Positions 46,560 to 54,426 of a stretch of 64,000 nt of DNA are shown here, piece by piece. Position numbers and translations under genes: made by a program. The notes beneath the pieces are model-generated. The model did not search any database and was not told the origin of the DNA. It saw only the letters and a list, made by a program, of their open reading frames with translations. The DNA lies in assembly GCF_013377295.1 (NCBI RefSeq), contig NZ_CP016180.1:1302001-1366000 (forward strand). The letters are read 5' to 3'. The DNA comes from Pasteurella skyensis. Its GTDB lineage: Bacteria > Pseudomonadota > Gammaproteobacteria > Enterobacterales > Pasteurellaceae. Every line of letters begins with the position of its first letter. Position 1 is the stretch's first letter.

Positions 46560-47267
46560 ATGGCTTATCGTTATGATGCTGATTTAGAGTTTTTAGCAAA
46601 CTGCGAAAACGAAGATTTACAACCACTAGTTGATATTTTAACTAAAGATAAAGATGGTAAAAAGCGTTACACAGAAGGGTTAACAAAAACCAAAGAATAT
46701 AAAACGTACTATCCAGATCATCAAAAATATTGGAAAGAAATTATTGCTGACTTGCAAACTTTTGGAGCAAATACTTTTGTAACATTAGTAAGAGGAGGTA
46801 AAGGAGTTACTTATCGAGAAATTCTTTGTGATGTTTGTGATACTTTAAAAGTGAATTTTAATAAAGAGTCTGCAACAGCCTTAATTGAGAAAAATTTACT
46901 TGATAAAGTACTAGAAAAATCGATTGAGGAATTATCGGAAGAAGAATTAAATGCGGTTGCAGAGAAATTAAATATTCCTACTGAAAATATGGGGAAACAG
47001 GCTTTAACATCAGCAGTTTTAGTTGGAATAAGAAAAACGATGACAACACCTGTCTTTTTAGAATTAGGGTGGGGAATATTTGGTATATCTACTGTAGGAA
47101 CTCTTTTAGCGGGTACAACATTTGGACGTATTTTAGGAGCTGCGACAGGACCTATTGGTTGGGGATTAACAGGGGCTTGGACATTGATGGATATTGCAAG
47201 CCCTGCTAAGCGAGTAACTGTTCCTGCAGTTATTCAAATTGCCTTTTTAAGAAGAAAATATTCTTAA
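46560..47267 (+). CDS. YaaW-family (UPF0174/DUF3944) protein
   Basis: A 235-residue protein with the DUF3944 N-terminus (YRYDADLEFLANCENEDLQ, LVDILTKDKDGKKRYTEGL), a middle part with HQKYWKEIIADLQTFGANTF and GVTYREILCDVCDTL, and a hydrophobic C-terminal third (about 165-210). It ends VTVPAVIQIAFLRRK, matching E. coli YaaW (VTIPAVLQIACLRR). YaaW has no established function; relatives such as TcrA-type UPF0174 proteins are linked with membranes. RBS TAGGAGAATT precedes ATG. A terminator-like hairpin follows directly. Confidence 0.85.
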   Translation: MAYRYDADLEFLANCENEDLQPLVDILTKDKDGKKRYTEGLTKTKEYKTYYPDHQKYWKEIIADLQTFGANTFVTLVRGGKGVTYREILCDVCDTLKVNFNKESATALIEKNLLDKVLEKSIEELSEEELNAVAEKLNIPTENMGKQALTSAVLVGIRKTMTTPVFLELGWGIFGISTVGTLLAGTTFGRILGAATGPIGWGLTGAWTLMDIASPAKRVTVPAVIQIAFLRRKYS

Positions 47268-47273
47268 TTAACG

Positions 47274-47307
47274 AGCTGAATTATCAATATGATAGTTCAG
47301 CTTTTTT
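47274..47307 (+). terminator. Intra-cassette terminator/attenuator
   Basis: AGCTGAA(T)TATCA and TGATA(G)TTCAGCT form a stem of 12 bp with one mismatch around an ATA loop, followed by T6. It stands between the YaaW-like gene and the next cassette gene, 27 bp before that start codon. It may set a lower level of the two downstream genes. Confidence 0.75.
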
Positions 47308-47333
47308 ATTAAATTATCTATTGAGATTTTACT

Positions 47334-48818
47334 ATGAAAAAAGAAAAAAGTGACAACAATGCAGAGCTTATAGGCATTGCTCAGGGCAATATTCAATCAG
47401 CTCAAAATTATTCTGATAACGTAAAAATCTATGATAACCCAACAGGTAGACACGGTTTTGCAGCAGAAAAAACAAATCATCTCTTTGACAAAATAACAGG
47501 TAAAAAAGCACACATTATTGGCGATGATAATACGAAAAATGGTGCAGATAGATTAGTAAATGGGGTCGAAATTCAAACAAAATTTTGTAGAAAAGGGGGC
47601 GATTGCATTAAATCTTGTATAGATAAAGCCACAGGTAAATTCCGCTATTGGGATCAAAATGGAAATCCTATGAAAATTGAAGTTCCCAAAGATGTTTATG
47701 ATAATGCGATTAAATCTTTTGAAGAACGAGTAAGACGAGGGCAAGTTGTTGATATTTCAGGAATGAGCAAATCAGAGATAGAAAATCTTGCTAAACAGTT
47801 AGCGAAAGACACAATAATAAAAAGCCCATTTACTTATCAACAAATTAAAAACATTACTAAATTTGGCACAATAGAAAGCCTGACTTTTGATGCAATTAAT
47901 GGGATTAGAGTGGCTGGCACGACAATGGGTGTCAGTGCATTAGTGAGTTTTGCTTATGCGATGTGGTCAGGAAAGGATTATAAAATTGCACTAAAAGAAT
48001 CCTGTTATACAGGTTTAAAAGTAGGGGGAATTTCTTGGGTCAGTTCAATTATTACCTCTCAAATTGCAAAAACAGGTATTGTAAAAGGGCTAAAACCAGC
48101 AACTGGCTATCTTGTTGAAAAAATGGGTTCAAAAACAGCCAGTATTATTGCCAATTCCTCTCGTGTAGGGCAATCATCTATTTATGGTGCAGCTGCAATG
48201 AATAGTGCAAGTAAATTATTACGTGGAAATATTATTACAGGAGCGGTTACGACGATTGTGATATCTGTTCCTGATTTTTATAAAATGTTTATGGGGTATC
48301 AATCAGGAAAACAAGTAGCTAAAAATGTAACGACAACAACGGCTGGTGTGTTAGGTGGAACAGCTGGCTGGATTGGAGGTGTGGCATTAGTAAGTGGTGT
48401 GACAACAGGTGGCGTAGCTCCAATTATTGCAGGATTAGTTGGTTCGGTTGCTGTTGGAAGTAGTTCATCTTCATTAACCAAAACAATTTTAGATTATTTT
48501 TCAAAAGATGACATTGTGGAAATGCAAGAAATTTTAGCCATTCATTTTAATCATTTAGCCGAAGATTATTTACTTTCACAACAAGAAGCAGAAAGCGTAT
48601 TAGACGGATTATCTGAAAAATTAAGTATTGAAGTTTTACAAGATATGTTTAAGCAAGAATCAAAACGAAATTTTGCAATTGATTTAATTGAACCGTTAAT
48701 TATTGATGAAGTTAGAAAGCGTAAGGTAATAAAAATAGCTGAACTACCAACTATTGAAAAGTTAGAAGATGAGATAGAAATTATTTTAGATGATAATTTA
48801 ATTAAAGGGGAAGCATAA
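47334..48818 (+). CDS. 494-residue cassette protein: possible nuclease-like domain plus Gly-rich membrane region
   Basis: I do not recognise a named family. Residues 38-140 are soluble and well structured: GRHGFAAEK (Glu45), then GADRLVNGVEIQTKFC (Asp72, Gln81, Lys83) and a Cys cluster (Cys85, Cys91, Cys95). D...(E/Q)xK spacing recalls PD-(D/E)XK/Mrr-type nucleases, but this is a motif-level guess. Hydrophobic segments follow at about 195-211 and 299-312, and a long Gly/Val/Thr-rich stretch at 334-380 resembles glycine-zipper membrane helices. The C-terminus (390-494) is acidic and helical. The RBS is weak and lies behind a terminator hairpin. The next gene starts one base after its stop. Confidence 0.78.
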   Translation: MKKEKSDNNAELIGIAQGNIQSAQNYSDNVKIYDNPTGRHGFAAEKTNHLFDKITGKKAHIIGDDNTKNGADRLVNGVEIQTKFCRKGGDCIKSCIDKATGKFRYWDQNGNPMKIEVPKDVYDNAIKSFEERVRRGQVVDISGMSKSEIENLAKQLAKDTIIKSPFTYQQIKNITKFGTIESLTFDAINGIRVAGTTMGVSALVSFAYAMWSGKDYKIALKESCYTGLKVGGISWVSSIITSQIAKTGIVKGLKPATGYLVEKMGSKTASIIANSSRVGQSSIYGAAAMNSASKLLRGNIITGAVTTIVISVPDFYKMFMGYQSGKQVAKNVTTTTAGVLGGTAGWIGGVALVSGVTTGGVAPIIAGLVGSVAVGSSSSSLTKTILDYFSKDDIVEMQEILAIHFNHLAEDYLLSQQEAESVLDGLSEKLSIEVLQDMFKQESKRNFAIDLIEPLIIDEVRKRKVIKIAELPTIEKLEDEIEIILDDNLIKGEA

Positions 48819-48819
48819 A

Positions 48820-49818
48820 ATGAATATTTTAGATTATGTAGATGTTGATTTACTTCAAAATGCCAATAAGGTTTATTTTAAACCTTATATTCCTATGCCA
48901 AAAATGAAGAATGTGATTAACTCTTTTGGCTTTGAAATAGAACCTGATGATATTGAAATTCTAATTGATAATACTGTATTTGGAAGTGCTAAAGAAGGCA
49001 TTGTTATAACAAATGAAATGTTATTTTGTAAGGAATTATTAAAAGATCCTTTTATTATTTCTTTATCTAATATTGAAAGTATTACCGTTAAAAAGAATAC
49101 ATTATCCAATTCCCTCATACTTAATGATAAGAAAAGTATTATTGACTTATCACAACCTGAATATAATGATTTAGAGTTACTTTTTGGTGGAATAAATATT
49201 TACTTAAAAGAAATAAATGAGTTTAATGTTGTAGATGAAGATGAAGATGAAGTAATAGATGAAAGAAAAGAATGGTTAAAGGAAATCATTGAAAATGAAC
49301 ATTTATCTTCTCAGGAATTAGAAGATGAAATAGAACAAGAAGATCCACCAAAAGAAAATCAAAATGTTAGACAACGGAGCTTTTTGGGTAAAATAACAGA
49401 TGGAGTAAGCAAGATGGCAAAGGCTGGTTCTTGCCTTGTTGGTTGGCACGCTGGCGAGTGGTCTCACCAAGAAGGGAAGCCATTGTGTTATGTAGAAAAA
49501 ACTTGTCCGCGTTGTAATAAATATGTCACAGGTATTCATCATAATTATAGCGAATGGGAATATACCTACTATGGTCGCTGTGATGCTCGTAGACAATGCT
49601 CTCATTGTAAGCACGATGAGTTTAAAGTAGTTCATAGTCACGAAAAAATTGGAAAAGACAGTAGTAATTGTAGAATTATTTATCGTTGCAGACGATGTGA
49701 TGATGAATATTTAGGGTCAGCGGAACACGATTGGATAACTCTTTTTGATAATGAATTAACTGTTAATACATCAGAAGGCAGAAAAAGAAAGTGCCGAAAT
49801 TGTGGTACTTTTGGTTAA
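48820..49818 (+). CDS. Cassette protein with PH-like N-domain and multiple CxxC zinc-ribbon motifs
   Basis: A 332-residue protein. Residues about 40-130 have a bacterial PH-like pattern (GSAKEGIVITNEMLFCKE, ISLSNIESITVKK, LDLSQ-like strand). A very acidic linker covers 137-176 and includes DEDEDE. The C-terminal 130 residues carry four CxxC pairs (229/232, 260/263, 290/293, 325/328) with extra Cys and His at regular spacing, as in tandem zinc ribbons; each pair is followed by a His-rich patch and often Trp (HHNYSEWEY, AEHDWITL). No catalytic motif is seen. It lies 1 bp after the 494-residue gene, with RBS GGGGAAG, and ends the cassette. Confidence 0.8.
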   Translation: MNILDYVDVDLLQNANKVYFKPYIPMPKMKNVINSFGFEIEPDDIEILIDNTVFGSAKEGIVITNEMLFCKELLKDPFIISLSNIESITVKKNTLSNSLILNDKKSIIDLSQPEYNDLELLFGGINIYLKEINEFNVVDEDEDEVIDERKEWLKEIIENEHLSSQELEDEIEQEDPPKENQNVRQRSFLGKITDGVSKMAKAGSCLVGWHAGEWSHQEGKPLCYVEKTCPRCNKYVTGIHHNYSEWEYTYYGRCDARRQCSHCKHDEFKVVHSHEKIGKDSSNCRIIYRCRRCDDEYLGSAEHDWITLFDNELTVNTSEGRKRKCRNCGTFG

Positions 49819-49856
49819 ATAAAATGATAAATAAATCTAAAAAAATTAATTAACAC

Positions 49857-49904
49857 AACGGTATGACTCCATTTTTGCAAAAAAATAAAAAGATCATACC
49901 GCTT
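49857..49904. repeat. Inverted uptake-signal-like pair at cassette end
   Basis: AACGGTATGAC at 49857 faces GATCATACCGCTT ending at 49904, with TTTTTGCAAAAAAA between. It can form a hairpin serving both the cassette and the converging TolC-like gene. The string AAGATCATACCGCT (49890-49903) also occurs at 45068-45081, left of the cassette. Confidence 0.6.
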
Positions 49905-49913
49905 AAAAATCAA

Positions 49914-51311
49914 CTACTTACTATACTTCCCTGCCATTGCCTGATAAACAAGGTTTTCATATTGTAGGGTATTATATTTGGCTTGAATAATTGCCAGTTT
50001 TGAACCATTTTCAGTATTGATTGCATTTAACCAATCTCGTAGTTCAGAAACACCTTCTTTATAGCGGTTTTGATAGTAGCGACTAATTCTCTTGTTGTAG
50101 AAATAGGTTTTTTTTAGATTGCTTAGGCTTTTTTTCGATTGTTTATAAGTGTAGTAGTAGGTGCTAATTTCATTTAATGCTTTAGTACCGATTTGTTCAT
50201 AATTTAACTTCGCTAATTTATAATTCTGTTCTGAAATTTTAATATTTAATTTTACTCTATTCCAATCTAAGAAAGGTAAATTAAAAGATAACGTACCACC
50301 TAGTAGCTGATTATTTGCAATATCGCCCACCAATGGAGCAGAGCCTGATAAACTCGCCCCTAAACTGAGGGTTGGATACCAACTATTTTCCGTTGCTTGT
50401 AGGCTTTTAAAACCGCTTTGTAAACGGAATAAAGCAGATTTTAGATCAGGACGGTTTGCAATAGTCGAAACAGGTACATCGGTATTCACACCTTGTAATT
50501 TCACTTTTAATAAATTTGGATATTTAACAGGAATACTGTCATTTGGTTTTAAATTCAATAAATTACGCAGTGTTTGTTCAGCAGTTTTTTGTGCTGTTTG
50601 TAAATTAATTAAACTGTTTCTTGCTTGTAATACCGCTTGCATTGATTGATCAACATTAAGTTGTGTGATCATTCCTGATTTGTATTTATTATTCATTACT
50701 CGACTGATTTTTGTATAGTTATTAATGCTTTGTTGAGTAATGCGAATAGCTTCATTAAAATACGCTAAGTTGTAGTAAGTATTAATCACGGCATTAATTA
50801 AAGCCAAACGAGTTGCTTCTAAATCTTCCGCTGTTGCATTTTTTTCCCACTCCGCCGCACTGGCACTGTTTGATAAACGTTGCCATAGGTCGAGGGTATA
50901 ACTTAAATTGAGATTTGCACTATGTGTCACCACAGAAGTACCTGTTGAGCGTGGATTTTTCGCAGAATGCCCTGCTCCTTTTACGGCTGAAGACTGCCCT
51001 GTTGCACTAAAAGTAGGGACTAAATTTGCTCCCAATAGGTTTGCGTTATAAAGGGCTTTATTAACTAAAATTGCACTTTTTGCCAAATTTTTATTATTAG
51101 CTAAAGCTGTTTCAATTAATTGATTTAATTGCGGATCTTGATATCCAAGCCACCATTGAGTATCAATTTTATACTGCTTTACGATCTCTTTATAACTGTT
51201 ATAATTTTTTTGAACTTGTTCAAGACTACCATCTTGGCTCATTTTATTCGCACAACCTGTGATTGCAACGGCAACAAATAAGCTCAATGTGATTTTGGAT
51301 ATTTTCATCAT
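49914..51311 (-). CDS. TolC-like outer-membrane efflux lipoprotein (TdeA/CusC type)
   Basis: A 465-residue outer-membrane factor. The lipobox AITGC gives a lipidated Cys20. Two OEP halves follow with the expected long helices: LIETALANNKNLAKSAI, YTLDLWQRLSNSASAAEWE, NRPDLKSALFRLQSG and WYPTLSLGASLSG. Such proteins pair with RND or ABC pumps and membrane-fusion proteins. It resembles TdeA of Aggregatibacter, needed for leukotoxin and drug export. No pump or adaptor gene is adjacent, so it is an orphan serving a distant system. An operator-like palindrome lies upstream at 51388-51401. Confidence 0.9.
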   Translation of the reverse strand: MMKISKITLSLFVAVAITGCANKMSQDGSLEQVQKNYNSYKEIVKQYKIDTQWWLGYQDPQLNQLIETALANNKNLAKSAILVNKALYNANLLGANLVPTFSATGQSSAVKGAGHSAKNPRSTGTSVVTHSANLNLSYTLDLWQRLSNSASAAEWEKNATAEDLEATRLALINAVINTYYNLAYFNEAIRITQQSINNYTKISRVMNNKYKSGMITQLNVDQSMQAVLQARNSLINLQTAQKTAEQTLRNLLNLKPNDSIPVKYPNLLKVKLQGVNTDVPVSTIANRPDLKSALFRLQSGFKSLQATENSWYPTLSLGASLSGSAPLVGDIANNQLLGGTLSFNLPFLDWNRVKLNIKISEQNYKLAKLNYEQIGTKALNEISTYYYTYKQSKKSLSNLKKTYFYNKRISRYYQNRYKEGVSELRDWLNAINTENGSKLAIIQAKYNTLQYENLVYQAMAGKYSK

Positions 51312-51387
51312 CTGTCCTTTAAATAGCGTATTTAAAAATAATTAAAGCATATTCTAAACAAATATGACTTAAAGGGCTAGTGAAAAA

Positions 51388-51401
51388 TGAACGAACGTTC
51401 A
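51388..51401. promoter_or_regulatory. Operator-like palindrome upstream of the TolC-like gene
   Basis: TGAACG and CGTTCA flank AA, an inverted repeat 77-90 bp upstream of the start codon. Half-sites like this are typical of TetR-family repressors of efflux genes. No TetR gene is in the window, so the regulator would act in trans. The call is inference. Confidence 0.45.
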
Positions 51402-51525
51402 CAGTAGTGTTGAACAGTGTAAATTTGTGCTTTAATCTACTCGCTATGCTTTGTCAACTTATCGCATAACTCATTGATATATAAATACATTATAGAGATA
51501 GGGTATGCCCTGCATCCACGTAAAA

Positions 51526-51660
51526 AATTAAATTTGTAAATTTTCAATTTGATCTACCCGCTATATTTATGTCTAATAATGTGTTGTGAGAATTTGATAT
51601 CGAGCAACGGGCGGATATACACAAACTACGTTTATTAATCCGCACCCTACAATCCATTTT
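51526..51660. repeat. Type-A dispersed repeat
   Basis: It holds AAATTTGTAAATTTTC, CCGCTATATTTATGTCT, GATATCGAGCAACGGG and an interrupted palindrome (GGGCGGAT...ATCCGCACCC, 51609-51647), matching the unit at 36963-37075 piece by piece. It fills the 379-bp gap between ttcA and the TolC-like gene, together with the palindrome at 51388; no gene is visible. Confidence 0.72.
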
Positions 51661-51690
51661 TATAGCTTATTGAATAATATTCTAAAACCC

Positions 51691-52617
51691 TTAAGAAACC
51701 GCTTTAAATTGAATTAGACCACTTTCTACATACTGCTCAACATCATCTTCATTAAAAATAGGTGTAACAACATCTTCTTTATCAAACGCCATATCCCCTT
51801 CAATGCCCTCTAGTCTTACGCCGTGTTTAATCCCTTTAAAATCAAACAATGAAGTATCACACAAATGCGAGGGCGTAATATTTTGCAAGGCACTAAACAT
51901 TGTTTCAATTCGACCTGGATATTGGCGATCCCAAGTTTGTAGCATTTCTTTTATAACTTGACGTTGTAAATTAGGTTGTGAACCACATAGGTTACACGGA
52001 ATAATAGGGAACTGTTTTGCATCAGAATATTTAATAATATCTTTTTCTTTGCAATAAGCCAGTGGACGAATAACAATTTGCTTACCATCATCACTCATCA
52101 ACTTAGGTGGCATAGACTTCATTTTTCCACCATAAAACATATTTAGAAACAAAGTTTCTAACATATCATCACGATGATGTCCTAATGCGATTTTTGTTGC
52201 CCCTAACTCTGTAGCAGTGCGATATAAAATACCTCGACGTAAACGGGAGCAAAGGGAACACGTAGTTTTACCCTCTGGAATCTTTTCTTTCACAATACCG
52301 TAAGTATCTTCTTGTACAATTTTATATTCAACTCCAATACCTTCTAAATACTCAGGTAAAATATGTTCAGGAAATTCAGGCTGTTTTTGATCTAAATTCA
52401 CCGCCACAATATCAAAATGGATCGGTGCATTAATGCGGAGGTTTAATAAAATATCCAGCAAGGTATAGCTGTCTTTTCCACCAGATAGACATACCATTAC
52501 TTTATCACCCTCTTCAATCATATTAAAATCGGCGATTGCATTTCCCACATTACGGCGAAGGCGTTTTTGTAATTTATTAAAATTATAGGTTTGTTTTTTA
52601 TTTGCTTGATTGCTCAT
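51691..52617 (-). CDS. ttcA: tRNA 2-thiocytidine synthetase TtcA
   Basis: A 308-residue ATP-dependent thiolase that makes s2C32 in certain tRNAs and binds an Fe-S cluster. The PP-loop is SGGKDS at 45-50; [10 protein letters not shown] and [14 protein letters not shown] supply the conserved cysteines; [21 protein letters not shown] is diagnostic. The length matches E. coli TtcA (311). It appears monocistronic, 65 bp after the thiK-like gene start. Confidence 0.97.
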   Translation of the reverse strand: MSNQANKKQTYNFNKLQKRLRRNVGNAIADFNMIEEGDKVMVCLSGGKDSYTLLDILLNLRINAPIHFDIVAVNLDQKQPEFPEHILPEYLEGIGVEYKIVQEDTYGIVKEKIPEGKTTCSLCSRLRRGILYRTATELGATKIALGHHRDDMLETLFLNMFYGGKMKSMPPKLMSDDGKQIVIRPLAYCKEKDIIKYSDAKQFPIIPCNLCGSQPNLQRQVIKEMLQTWDRQYPGRIETMFSALQNITPSHLCDTSLFDFKGIKHGVRLEGIEGDMAFDKEDVVTPIFNEDDVEQYVESGLIQFKAVS

Positions 52618-52682
52618 TGGTTTGATTTTCTCGTACTCTTTCTGCTAAAAAATAAAATATGGTGGATCATAATCTGAGAGCG

Positions 52683-53471
52683 TTAAATTTGCAAAGAAGT
52701 TATGCCATTTGTCGCTAATTTATTCCATAATATATTCAATAAGTTAATTGATGGCTGATACTCTGCTATTTTGGCAGTAAACAACTCTTCATTAAAATGG
52801 ATTAAATTCAGATAATGGGTTAAAAAGTCTTTCTTTTGTTCGATAGTAAGGTTGTTACCATAAAAAAATAATGCAATATCTAAAGCAGGGTCAGACACGG
52901 CGGTATATTCCCAATCAATCAAAAATAATTGATTGTTGCTTTCTACAAAATTAGCTAAATGTAAATCGTGATGACAAATACTCTGACTAAAAGGTTTGAT
53001 AGGTTGCAAAACAGATAAATCAATGTGTTGCTGCTCTGTGACAGGAAGTTGATAATATAAAAAATAGCAACGCTCAATAATATCTAAATGTGCAAAATGT
53101 TGTGACAATGTGACCGCTTGTGAACCATCAAATTGATGTAATTTTACTAAATTTACTGCTAATTTTTTTAATAAACTATCTGAATATTGCGTAGGAATTT
53201 TGCCATCAATATAACTCAGAATAAAATGTGGAGCATCACAATAAATCACCTTAGGTGCAATATTAAGTGGTGAAATTGCGGTTAAAATTTGCGATTCCAA
53301 AGCATAATTAATGCCTAACTTTGTGGCTCTATCAGTTTGGGTATGTATGATATATCGTTGATGGTTTTCAAGTTCAATAATTTGACTACAAGCAGTAAGA
53401 TTTGCAAAATTTGTCACAAATCGTACCGCTTGTTTAAAATAATTATTCAGCCATAATTGCTGTTCCATCAA
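52683..53471 (-). CDS. thiK: APH/choline-kinase-fold phosphotransferase (ThiK-like)
   Basis: A 262-residue kinase of the aminoglycoside/choline phosphotransferase fold. The Brenner-type catalytic loop is ICHHDLHLANF and the metal-binding motif is LFLIDWEYTAVSDPALDIA. Gene order hinT-ycfL-(this) matches E. coli hinT-ycfL-lpoB-thiK, suggesting thiamine kinase, which salvages thiamine as the monophosphate. The weak N-lobe makes LicA-like choline kinase an alternative. lpoB is absent. Two uptake-signal cores lie within the gene near 53112 and 53428. Confidence 0.72.
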   Translation of the reverse strand: MMEQQLWLNNYFKQAVRFVTNFANLTACSQIIELENHQRYIIHTQTDRATKLGINYALESQILTAISPLNIAPKVIYCDAPHFILSYIDGKIPTQYSDSLLKKLAVNLVKLHQFDGSQAVTLSQHFAHLDIIERCYFLYYQLPVTEQQHIDLSVLQPIKPFSQSICHHDLHLANFVESNNQLFLIDWEYTAVSDPALDIALFFYGNNLTIEQKKDFLTHYLNLIHFNEELFTAKIAEYQPSINLLNILWNKLATNGITSLQI

Positions 53472-53480
53472 TGGGTTACC

Positions 53481-53861
53481 CTAGATTCCTTTGGTATCAT
53501 TTTCACGTAAGTAAATACGATAATTGACACTAGCTAATGTTGGTTTTTTAAGTTTAATCACTGATGTTTGTTTTGGCATTAATCGTAAAGATCGCCATTT
53601 TACATTAGATTGTTGTGTCGTTCCCTGTTCACCATACCAAAATACCTTATACAGTATCCCAAGTGGTTCAGCCGTCTTATTTTTAACTAACACGCTCTCT
53701 AAATTAGATTCTACCTCAATATATTGCGATAATCTCTCTTCAATATTAATTAAAGGTGTCTCACTACTCAGTGATGTATCACTCGCCTTATTGACACAGC
53801 CACTCAATAGGATAACTGTCGTAACATACACTATGATTTTGACGAATTGCGTTAATCTCAT
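53481..53861 (-). CDS. ycfL: YcfL-like lipoprotein (DUF1425)
   Basis: A 126-residue protein. The N-terminal lipoprotein signal ends LLSGC, with Cys22 as the acylated residue. The mature part has YIEVESNLESVLVKNKTAE, ILYKVFWYGEQG and RSLRLMPKQTSVIKL, the DUF1425/YcfL pattern (an immunoglobulin-like fold). The function is unknown. It lies 12 bp after hinT and 9 bp before the thiK-like gene, in the conserved enteric order. Confidence 0.85.
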   Translation of the reverse strand: MRLTQFVKIIVYVTTVILLSGCVNKASDTSLSSETPLINIEERLSQYIEVESNLESVLVKNKTAEPLGILYKVFWYGEQGTTQQSNVKWRSLRLMPKQTSVIKLKKPTLASVNYRIYLRENDTKGI

Positions 53862-53873
53862 AATATATTCAAC

Positions 53874-54233
53874 CTATTTTGATAACATTTTACCTAAAGG
53901 TTCACCGCCAACAAGATGCATATGAATATGAAATACTTCTTGTCCACCGTGCTGATTACAATTCATAATTAAGCGGTATCCATCCTCTGAAATACCTTCT
54001 TGCTTCGCAATTTTAGCCGCTGTTGTAATTAAACGTCCTAATACTTTTTCATCTTCTGTTGTAACGTGATTAACCGTAGGAATAAACTTATTCGGAATAA
54101 TCAAAATATGCGTTTTTGCTTGAGGTGAAATATCTCTAAATGCAGTAACCAAGTCATCTTGATATACAATATCAGCAGGTATTTCTTTACCGATAATTTT
54201 ACTAAAAATTGTTTCTTGATATTCTTTTGTCAT
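53874..54233 (-). CDS. hinT: HIT-family purine nucleoside phosphoramidase HinT
   Basis: A 119-residue HIT protein. The histidine triad is HIHMHLVGG, preceded by [21 protein letters not shown] and [16 protein letters not shown]. HinT hydrolyses adenosine 5'-phosphoramidates and acyl adenylates; it forms a cytoplasmic dimer. It is the first gene of hinT-ycfL-thiK and is divergent from yfeA. Confidence 0.96.
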   Translation of the reverse strand: MTKEYQETIFSKIIGKEIPADIVYQDDLVTAFRDISPQAKTHILIIPNKFIPTVNHVTTEDEKVLGRLITTAAKIAKQEGISEDGYRLIMNCNQHGGQEVFHIHMHLVGGEPLGKMLSK

Positions 54234-54359
54234 TTTATGTTCCTTTTAAGCTGTTAGTGTATGCTACATTGTATCATAGGAAAATATAAAGTTAGCAAGT
54301 AATTCTTGTCTAAAAAAACAACTGCGCTGTAAATATACACAAAACCCCTACTTTTTTTA

Positions 54360-54388
54360 TTGACAATCATTTTTACTTACACTAGAGT
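54360..54388 (+). promoter_or_regulatory. yfeA promoter with overlapping Fur-like box
   Basis: The -35 TTGACA (54360-54365) and -10 TAGAGT (54383-54388) have the ideal 17-bp spacing. TGACAATCATTTTTA (54361-54375) matches the 7-1-7 Fur core TGATAATnATTATCA at 11 of 14 positions and covers the -35 and spacer. Iron-dependent repression is inferred. Confidence 0.65.
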
Positions 54389-54426
54389 GAAAGAGCGTTT
54401 TATTTTATTACATTCAAGGAGAAAAA

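Noticed and set aside
49233-49250. GATGAA hexamer repeats in the PH-like/zinc-ribbon gene as a phase-variation tract
   Set aside because: The unit is six bases, so slippage stays in frame; only about three copies.
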